A stretch of 5,870 nt of DNA from Anaerolineaceae bacterium (GTDB lineage Bacteria; Chloroflexota; Anaerolineae; Anaerolineales; Anaerolineaceae), in assembly GCA_003501835.1 (NCBI GenBank), contig DNOU01000208.1:1-5870 (forward strand), in the 5' to 3' direction. Below, one piece after another: positions 1 to 4,946 of the stretch (the first letter of the stretch is position 1; each line of letters opens with the position of its first letter). Both the position numbers and the translations under genes were made by a program. Under the pieces are notes generated by a model. It saw only the letters and a program-made list of their open reading frames with translations, did not search any database and was not told the origin of the DNA.

Positions 1-321
1 ATGCAGCAGCAGCAGGATTTCAAAAAGCTGCAGCGTAAATTGACCAACGAAAAACTGGCCAATGCCATTGCCATGCAGGCAGCCACCCGTATCTTGAACA
101 AGCGTGTCCGCGACCGCATCAAAGACATCGCAACCGGAGCTGCATCTGAACTTGAAAAGGGTTCGGATGAAGCCCCTGTAGCCAGGACAAAAAGAACCAG
201 CAAGAAAAAGGCAGAATCTGAACCTGCCGCAGTTGCAGAAACACCCGTTGTTACAGATGAAAAGCCTGCTGCCAAACCCAGAAAGACAAAGAAAGCAGCA
301 GAGGACCAGCAACCCATTTAA
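1..321 (+). CDS. tig: Probable trigger factor, C-terminal fragment (5' end outside window)
   Basis: This is an open frame of 106 codons from the first base to TAA 319-321. The ATG at base 1 is most likely an internal Met, because no upstream sequence or ribosome binding site is visible. Residues 1-45 are a charged, alanine-rich helical stretch (FKKLQRKLTNEKLANAI, then TRILNKRVRDRIKDIA), as expected for the end of the C-terminal chaperone domain of trigger factor. From about residue 46 to 106 the chain becomes low-complexity, rich in Lys, Ala, Glu and Pro (KRTSKKKAE, KPRKTKKAAE), and is presumably disordered. Trigger factor is the ribosome-bound peptidyl-prolyl isomerase/chaperone that meets nascent chains at the exit tunnel. 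Its gene very often sits directly upstream of clpP, as here (33 bases to the GTG start), and that position is the main support for the name. The ribosome-binding and PPIase domains are not in the window, so identity is inferred. A different coiled-coil protein cannot be excluded. Confidence 0.68.
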   Translation: MQQQQDFKKLQRKLTNEKLANAIAMQAATRILNKRVRDRIKDIATGAASELEKGSDEAPVARTKRTSKKKAESEPAAVAETPVVTDEKPAAKPRKTKKAAEDQQPI

Positions 322-342
322 TAACCCTGCATCATGGTTCAT

Positions 343-349
343 AAAGGAG
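343..349 (+). promoter_or_regulatory. Ribosome binding site that decides the clpP start
   Basis: AAAGGAG lies 5 bases upstream of GTG 355 and is a near-perfect anti-16S match. It falls inside the reading frame opened by the ATG at 334. That ATG has no purine-rich sequence before it (ATAACCCTGCATC). The site therefore argues that translation begins at GTG 355 and not at ATG 334. Confidence 0.8.
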
Positions 350-354
350 ATAAA

Positions 355-960
355 GTGGAACTTCCAGATGCTAAATCAGTGATTCCGATGGTAATCGAAT
401 CCTCAGGTCGTGGTGAACGCGCCTACGATATCTATTCGCTGCTTTTCCGCGAACGCATCATCTTTGTGGGTACCGCCATTGACGACCAGGTTGCCAACTC
501 AGTGGTCGCACAGCTGCTCGTTTTGAGCCGTGAAGATCCTGATGCCGATATCCAGATGTATATCAATTCGCCTGGCGGTCAAATCTATGCCGGTCTCGCC
601 ATTTACGATACGATGAAGATGATCCCCAATCACATCAGCACGGTCGCAGTAGGCGTCACGGCTTCCTTCGGTACTGTGCTTCTTGCTGCCGGCACAAAGG
701 GTAAGCGATATGCCCTTCCCAATGCCACCATCCACATGCACCAACCTCTCGGCGGCGCAGAAGGACAGGCATCCGATATAGAGATCCAGGCACGTGAGAT
801 CCTCAGGCTGAAATCACGCCTTTTGGGAATCCTTGCTGATTCCACCGGTCAACCGCTTGAAACGATCCAACACGATACCGATCGCAATTATTACCTCGAT
901 GCCACCGGGGCTGTGGAGTACGGACTGGTCGACCAGGTTCTCACCCCACCCGCTCACTGA
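355..960 (+). CDS. clpP: ATP-dependent Clp protease proteolytic subunit ClpP
   Basis: ClpP is the serine peptidase that forms the double-heptamer barrel. In the cytoplasm it degrades unfolded and tagged proteins fed to it by a Clp ATPase. With the GTG 355 start it has 201 residues, normal for the family. The mature-like N-terminus VIPMVIESSGRGERAYDIYS is typical, and only a short propeptide-like stretch precedes it. The catalytic triad is complete: Ser104 (in VGVTASFG), His129 (in MHQPLGG) and Asp174 (in HDTDR). The INSPGG oxyanion/handle motif is at about residues 70-75. One oddity is Phe after the nucleophile, where most ClpPs have Met (ASMG). The gene follows the probable tig, but no clpX follows; a terminator hairpin comes next. 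An in-frame ATG at 334 would add seven residues but lacks a ribosome binding site. The family call is very secure. Whether this is the only ClpP of the genome cannot be told. Confidence 0.96.
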   Translation: MELPDAKSVIPMVIESSGRGERAYDIYSLLFRERIIFVGTAIDDQVANSVVAQLLVLSREDPDADIQMYINSPGGQIYAGLAIYDTMKMIPNHISTVAVGVTASFGTVLLAAGTKGKRYALPNATIHMHQPLGGAEGQASDIEIQAREILRLKSRLLGILADSTGQPLETIQHDTDRNYYLDATGAVEYGLVDQVLTPPAH

Positions 961-966
961 GACAGC

Positions 967-1011
967 GAAAAAAAGAACAGGCCGGGTGGCTCTTGCTATC
1001 CGGCTTGTTTT
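967..1011 (+). terminator. Intrinsic terminator after clpP
   Basis: The arms AACAGGCCGGGTGGC (976-990) and GCTATCCGGCTTGTT (995-1009) pair over 15 positions with three G-T wobbles, around a TCTT loop (991-994). A T-rich run (TTGTTTT, 1005-1011) ends the structure, and an A-run (967-974) precedes it, so it could also act on minus-strand transcripts. It starts 15 bases after the clpP stop. It ends just before the ribosome binding site of the next gene, so it could act as a read-through valve for the HAD-rlmN pair as well as a full stop. Confidence 0.8.
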
Positions 1012-1013
1012 AT

Positions 1014-1017
1014 GGAG
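1014..1017 (+). promoter_or_regulatory. Ribosome binding site deciding the HAD phosphatase start
   Basis: GGAG (within TGGAGAAA) lies 6 bases upstream of ATG 1024. The alternative in-frame ATG at 1012 overlaps this site and has only the T-rich terminator tail before it, so ATG 1024 is preferred. Confidence 0.7.
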
Positions 1018-1023
1018 AAATGT

Positions 1024-1809
1024 ATGCAGATCAGACACCTCAATAATATCAGTGCCTTGGTCATCGATATGGACGGAGTGTTATGGCGTGAGCGGGAACC
1101 CATCGGTGACCTGCCGGCGATTTTCGAGGGTTTTGAAAAGGCGGGGTTGAAGGTGCTGCTTGCAACCAATAATGGAACCCGTACTCCCGGTCAGTATCTC
1201 GAAAAGTTCTCTTCCCTGGGCGTTTCCCTGCACAGTGATCAAATTATCACATCAGCCATGGGTGCTGCCTACCTCCTTCAACAGCGATTTCCAGAACGCG
1301 GCAATGTTTATGTGATCGGTGAGGCGGGGGTGATCGAAGCCATGACCGAAGCTGGCTTTAATGTTTCAGATCATGATGCGGCGGCTGTCGTGGTGGGAAT
1401 GGATCGTTCCATCTCCTACGAGAAGCTCAAGACCGCATGCCTTTTGATCCGCGGAGGAGCAGAATTCTACGGCACCAATCCCGACCGCACCTTTCCCACT
1501 CCCGAGGGTTTGATTCCTGGTGCCGGCTCATTGCTCGCAGCTTTGCAAACCTGCACCGATAAGGAACCCATCATCGCAGGCAAGCCCAATCCAACTCTCT
1601 TTGAATTTGCCGTGAAGAGTCTTGGACTGAGCCCTGAAGAAACGCTGGTGATCGGAGACCGCCTGGATACGGATATACTGGGAGGCGTGAATGCGGGTTG
1701 CAAAACCGCCCTTGTTCTGACCGGCATCTCCACGCTTGAAGATGCCAAAACCTTTGCTGTCAAACCAGATCTCGTGATCCCGGCACTTGAGAATCTACTG
1801 GATGAGTGA
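1024..1809 (+). CDS. HAD-superfamily phosphatase, NagD/HAD-IIA type
   Basis: This 261-residue protein carries the full haloacid dehalogenase signature. Motif I is DMDGVL (nucleophile Asp15, acid/base Asp17), motif II is TNN (Thr48), motif III is Lys187 in GKPNP, and motif IV is GDRLDTD (Asp212, Asp217). The cap sits between motifs II and III and includes YGTNPDRTFPT (about 149-159) and the GAGS segment near 166-169. This is the C2a cap arrangement of the NagD / 4-nitrophenylphosphatase / phosphoglycolate-phosphatase-like group. Such enzymes remove phosphate from small sugar phosphates, nucleotides or damaged glycolytic by-products in the cytoplasm. The substrate cannot be read from sequence, so no symbol is given. 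The gene begins right after the clpP terminator and overlaps rlmN by 8 bases, suggesting the two are translated together. No promoter of its own is evident. The ATG 1024 start is chosen from the GGAG at 1014-1017. Confidence 0.93.
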   Translation: MQIRHLNNISALVIDMDGVLWREREPIGDLPAIFEGFEKAGLKVLLATNNGTRTPGQYLEKFSSLGVSLHSDQIITSAMGAAYLLQQRFPERGNVYVIGEAGVIEAMTEAGFNVSDHDAAAVVVGMDRSISYEKLKTACLLIRGGAEFYGTNPDRTFPTPEGLIPGAGSLLAALQTCTDKEPIIAGKPNPTLFEFAVKSLGLSPEETLVIGDRLDTDILGGVNAGCKTALVLTGISTLEDAKTFAVKPDLVIPALENLLDE

Positions 1810-2866
1810 GCCTTTGAATATCAGCAGCCGTGTTTTTCTTTTCGATCTGAACCTGAAGACCCTTGAAGAGCTTTTTGCCTCATGGGGAGAGCCGGTGTAT
1901 CGCGCCCGCCAACTCTGGCATGCGGTATATGTGGAGCTGGTACCCAACTTCGAAGCCATCTCCACCTTCCCCAAATCTCTGCGCACACGGCTAAACGAAA
2001 ACATCGATTTTTCGCACCTCGAGGCGATGGACAGGATCTCTTCCAGTGACCAGGAGACGATCAAAACACTCTTCAGCCTGCCTGACAAACGCATGATCGA
2101 GGCAGTGATGATGCATTACGATGTTCGCGACACACTCTGCATCTCCTCACAATCCGGTTGTGCCATGGGCTGTGTGTTCTGCGCCACAGGTCAGATGGGT
2201 TTCATGCGCAATCTTACCTCAGGTGAGATCGTCGAGCAGGTGATCTATTACGCCAGGGTTCTCAAGGAAATGGGCAAGAAAGTAACCAATGTTGTGGTCA
2301 TGGGCATGGGCGAACCCTTTCACAATTATGACGCGGTGCTTGCTGCAATTGACCGACTCAATGATCCCTCAGGTATGAATCTGGGTGCCAGGCGCTTTAC
2401 CATATCAACAGTGGGACTGGTGCCGGGAATAAAGCGCTTCACAGCAGAGAAGCGCCAGGTTAACCTTGCCGTCAGCCTCCATGCTGGCAACGATGCCCTG
2501 CGGGCTTCAATGATGCCTGTGGATAAGAAGTATCCCCTCGCTGACCTGATGGCTGCGATCCGGGAATATCTCAAAACGACCAACCGACGCATCACCTTTG
2601 AATGGGCGCTGATTCAAGGTGTAAACGATAGCGAGGCCGACGCCCTTGAGCTTGTAGATCTGATTCAGGGGATGCTTTGCCACGTGAATGTCATCCCCCT
2701 GAACCCCACCCAGAATTTTGCTGGTAAAGCAACCACCCGCGAGCGCGCCCGGGCATTCAAGGAAACCCTGGAATCCAGAGGTATCCCATGCACAATTCGT
2801 CTACGCCGCGGCATAGATATCCAGGCAGGTTGCGGTCAACTGGCATATCACGCTTCCGCCACGTGA
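1802..2866 (+). CDS. rlmN: Dual-specificity 23S rRNA/tRNA adenine-C2 methyltransferase RlmN
   Basis: RlmN is a radical-SAM enzyme. In characterised members it makes 2-methyladenosine at 23S rRNA A2503 and at A37 of some tRNAs, tuning the peptidyl transferase centre and decoding accuracy. With ATG 1802 it has 354 residues, normal length. The [4Fe-4S] motif CxxxCxxC is Cys120, Cys124 and Cys127 (GCAMGCVFC). The upstream conserved Cys113 (LCISSQ) and the C-terminal methyl-carrying Cys344 (AGCGQLA) are both present, so the two-cysteine mechanism looks intact. The SAM-binding MGMGEP motif, the SLHA segment and VIPLNP also match. An N-terminal RlmN helical region precedes the barrel (YRARQLWHAVY, about 33-43). 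The start codon overlaps the end of the HAD phosphatase frame (ATGAGTGA). Only a weak purine stretch (TTGAGAA, 1787-1793) precedes it, which suggests translational coupling. A TTG at 1787 is an alternative start but less likely. No terminator follows; the ftsY promoter comes directly after the stop. Confidence 0.96.
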   Translation: MSEPLNISSRVFLFDLNLKTLEELFASWGEPVYRARQLWHAVYVELVPNFEAISTFPKSLRTRLNENIDFSHLEAMDRISSSDQETIKTLFSLPDKRMIEAVMMHYDVRDTLCISSQSGCAMGCVFCATGQMGFMRNLTSGEIVEQVIYYARVLKEMGKKVTNVVVMGMGEPFHNYDAVLAAIDRLNDPSGMNLGARRFTISTVGLVPGIKRFTAEKRQVNLAVSLHAGNDALRASMMPVDKKYPLADLMAAIREYLKTTNRRITFEWALIQGVNDSEADALELVDLIQGMLCHVNVIPLNPTQNFAGKATTRERARAFKETLESRGIPCTIRLRRGIDIQAGCGQLAYHASAT

Positions 2867-2890
2867 AACCAATACCCCTCATGCTATAAT
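2863..2890 (+). promoter_or_regulatory. Promoter of ftsY (extended -10)
   Basis: TGCTATAAT (2882-2890) is a perfect TATAAT -10 hexamer preceded by the TGn extension. A weak -35 candidate, GTGAAA (2863-2868, 4 of 6 matches to TTGACA), lies 16 bases upstream and overlaps the rlmN stop codon. Transcription would be expected to start about 6-9 bases after the -10, at 2896-2899. That is within four bases of the ftsY ATG at 2900, so the message would be essentially leaderless. Confidence 0.82.
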
Positions 2891-2899
2891 TCGGACACC

Positions 2900-3814
2900 A
2901 TGGACAATCTTTTTTCAAAATGGAAGCAGGGGCTCGAAAAGACCCGCAAAGCCACCTTTGGTCGCATTACGACCCTTTTTGGCGCATCAGAGATCACCAA
3001 TGACACCTGGGAAGAGCTTGAAGCCATGCTCATCCAGGCAGACCTGGGTGTTGCGACCTCGCAATCTGTGATTGCCAACTTAAAACAACAGGCTGTTGAA
3101 GAAGGTGTGGTCAAGACAGGTGAGCTTGCTGACCTGCTCGAAAATGAGCTCCTTTCACGTCTATCCAAACCCACTTCGCTCAATTTTGATCAGACCCATC
3201 CAGCTGTCATCCTTCTGGTGGGCGTGAATGGTTCTGGAAAGACCACCACGGTTGCCAAATTGGGAAAAAGTCTGTCGAACGAAGGAAAAAAGGTGCTTCT
3301 GGCAGCAGCAGACACCTACCGTGCCGCAGCCATTGATCAACTCCAGGTATGGGCTTCCCGGTTGGACCTGCCTGTGGTAGCCGGTCAACCCGACAGCGAC
3401 CCTGGGGCAGTAGCCTATGATGCAGTGACCGCAGGGATCGCCCGCGGGATGGATGTGGTCATCGTTGATACGGCAGGCCGCCTGCATACCCGATATAATC
3501 TGATGGAAGAACTCAAAAAGGTTCACCGGGTGGTAGGAAAGGCACTTCCAGGCGCCCCCTCTGCCGTCTTGCTGGTTCTTGATGCCACCACCGGTCAAAA
3601 TGCCATTGCCCAGGCTCGGGCTTTTCAACAGGCGGTGAATGTGAATGGTGTCATCCTTACCAAGCTAGACAGCTCTGCCCGCGGCGGAATGGCCTTTGCC
3701 ATCCAGGAAGAATTGCGATTGCCGATTTTATTTGCCGGACTGGGTGAAAAGCCTGAAGATCTTACTCCATTTGATCCCATGTCATTTGTTCGCGGCATCA
3801 TGAACAGGAGTTAA
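2900..3814 (+). CDS. ftsY: Signal recognition particle receptor FtsY
   Basis: FtsY is the membrane-associated GTPase that docks SRP-ribosome complexes and hands nascent membrane proteins to the SecYEG translocon. Residues 1-28 form a basic, amphipathic-looking start (FSKWKQGLEKTRKATFGRI) that could bind lipid. A helical N domain follows (about 30-95), then the G domain: G1 GVNGSGKT (108-115), the SRP-GTPase-specific DTYRAAA (138-144), G3 DTAGR (190-194), G4 TKLD (254-257) followed by SSARGG, and the closing GLGEKPEDL (280-288). DTYRAAA and the DPGAVAYDA segment (168-176) mark the SRP/FtsY family, and the C-terminal GEKPEDLTPFDP favours FtsY over Ffh, which would also carry an M domain. At 304 residues it is a compact NG-type FtsY without the long acidic A domain of the E. 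coli protein. ATG 2900 has no Shine-Dalgarno, consistent with the leaderless promoter in front. prfB starts 7 bases after its stop. Confidence 0.97.
   Translation: MDNLFSKWKQGLEKTRKATFGRITTLFGASEITNDTWEELEAMLIQADLGVATSQSVIANLKQQAVEEGVVKTGELADLLENELLSRLSKPTSLNFDQTHPAVILLVGVNGSGKTTTVAKLGKSLSNEGKKVLLAAADTYRAAAIDQLQVWASRLDLPVVAGQPDSDPGAVAYDAVTAGIARGMDVVIVDTAGRLHTRYNLMEELKKVHRVVGKALPGAPSAVLLVLDATTGQNAIAQARAFQQAVNVNGVILTKLDSSARGGMAFAIQEELRLPILFAGLGEKPEDLTPFDPMSFVRGIMNRS
3806..3810 (+). promoter_or_regulatory. Ribosome binding site of prfB
   Basis: AGGAG sits inside the last codons of ftsY, 11 bases before ATG 3822. The spacing is slightly long. An in-frame ATG at 3831 would be even further away, which favours 3822. 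Its position within ftsY suggests that ftsY and prfB share a transcript. Confidence 0.6.
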
Positions 3815-3821
3815 CCGATTT

Positions 3822-4905
3822 ATGAGCGACATGATTGAAACCTTGAGTACAAATCTCGCCACCATCCACTCATTGATGGAGCGTCTTTGACTTATCGCAG
3901 AAAGAAACACAACTCAGGCAGCTTGAAAAGCAATCTGAGGATCCCGATCTCTGGTCAGACTCTCAATCAGCTCAACAATTAATGAAATCGATCGCAGACC
4001 TGCGGTCGGAGATTCAGCAATGGCGGTCGTTGGAGAAACGCATCCTGGACACACGGGAATTGATTGAGCTGGGTGATGAATCCATGATGAATGAACTCAC
4101 CAGCGAATTTGAAGATATCCAAAAAGCTCTTCGGGGGTTGGAGTTCTCAACACTTCTTGGAGGCAAACATGATCGCGGCAACGCCCTGCTAACCATCAAC
4201 ACAGGTGAAGGCGGAACCGACGCCGCGGATTGGGCAGGTATGCTTGAGCGTATGTACCTGCGCTGGGCAGAACGTCACAACTTCACCACTGAGATCCTGG
4301 ATCAAACGGAAAGTGAAGAAGCCGGTATAAAGACCGTCAGTATCGCGGTCAACGGTCTTTACGCTTATGGATATTTGCGGGCGGAAAAGGGCGTCCACCG
4401 ACTGGTACGCCTCTCCCCGTTTGACTCCGCCCACCGCCGGCATACATCTTTTGCCCAGGTGGAGGTGCTGCCGGAGAGCACACAGGATGACCCCGAAGTT
4501 CAAATCAACCCCGATGATATCAAGGTTGAAACTTACCGCTCCTCGGGTGCAGGCGGTCAGAACGTGCAAAAGAATTCCACCGCCGTACGCATCACCCACC
4601 TGCCCACCGGAATCGTGGTCACCTGCCAGAATGAACGTTCCCAAATGCAAAACCGCGAAAATGCCATGCGCGTGCTGCGAGCCCGGCTGCTGGCGATTGC
4701 CGAAGAGAATCAAGACAAGGAGTTGGCTGAACTACGGGGAGTTTATCAAAAAGCGGAATGGGGAAGCCAGATCCGCTCATATGTCCTGCATCCCTATCAA
4801 ATGGTCAAGGACCACCGGACAGGTTATGAAACCGGCAATACACAGGCAGTTATGGACGGCGATATCGACGGCTTTATTGAGGCATATCTCCGATCTGTCA
4901 AATAA
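3822..4905 (+). CDS. prfB: Peptide chain release factor 2 (RF2), made by +1 programmed frameshifting
   Basis: RF2 recognises UGA and UAA in the ribosomal A site and triggers hydrolysis of the finished peptide. The gene is in two frames. Codons 1-22 (3822-3887, MSDMIETL...MERL) end at an in-frame TGA (3888-3890). Reading resumes one base on at GAC 3889 and continues to TAA 4903-4905. The joined product (3822-3887 + 3889-4905) has 360 residues, close to the usual ~365 for RF2. After the shift come DLSQKETQLRQLEKQ and the family's DLW..P/S.SAQ segment (DPDLWSDSQSAQ). The stop-codon-reading motif is SPF (198-200), which distinguishes RF2 from RF1 (PxT). The catalytic GGQ is at 244-246, with AVRITHLPTG following. 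Taking the gene from the internal ATG 3982 would drop 53 N-terminal residues and is wrong. It lies 7 bases after ftsY and faces the phosphofructokinase gene. Expression is expected to be autoregulated: scarce RF2 slows UGA reading and favours the shift. Confidence 0.97.
3878..3891 (+). promoter_or_regulatory. prfB programmed +1 frameshift site
   Basis: The elements, in order, are a Shine-Dalgarno-like GGAG (3878-3881), a 3-base spacer CGT, the slippery Leu codon CTT (3885-3887), and the stop TGA followed by C (3888-3891). This is the same CTTTGAC heptamer and 3-base spacing as the well-studied E. coli site (there AGGGGG TAT CTT TGA C). The peptidyl-tRNA slips from CTT to TTT and the next codon read is GAC. 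The SD-like element is shorter than in E. coli. Confidence 0.95.
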
Positions 4906-4944
4906 ACAATCCACCGTAAGTAGGAATTCATCCTCCGGTTGTTT
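4904..4944. terminator. Weak candidate bidirectional terminator between convergent prfB and pfkA
   Basis: AAACAA (4904-4909) can pair with TTGTTT (4939-4944). After a 4-base bulge, CCG (4914-4916) pairs with CGG (4936-4938), enclosing a small AGGA/TCCT hairpin. The outer A/T arms would give a T-rich end on both strands, which suits a shared terminator between facing genes. The stem is broken and GC-poor, so it may not be functional. Nothing else is visible in this 41-base gap. Confidence 0.3.
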
Positions 4945-4946
4945 GC

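Noticed and set aside
3..14. (CAG)4 run at the window start
   Set aside because: It is a short in-frame glutamine run within the probable trigger factor gene, too short to call a repeat element.
3494..3499. TATAAT hexamer inside ftsY
   Set aside because: It has no TG extension and no reasonable -35, and lies mid-gene well away from any start. Probably a chance match.
3161..3628. 155-codon minus-strand frame antisense to ftsY
   Set aside because: It is antisense to the conserved G domain. No SD, promoter or recognisable motif was seen, so it is a shadow frame.
3822..3891. prfB as a frameshifted pseudogene
   Set aside because: The break occurs exactly at the conserved recoding heptamer with correctly spaced SD-like sequence, and all functional motifs downstream are intact.
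4189..4713. 174-codon minus-strand frame antisense to prfB
   Set aside because: It is antisense to the SPF/GGQ-encoding region, has low-quality composition and no start signals.
3982..4905. RF2 as a standalone 307-residue protein starting at ATG 3982
   Set aside because: Homologous RF2 sequence continues upstream in the same frame to 3889 and then joins the 22-codon leader frame through CTTTGAC. There is no ribosome binding site before 3982.
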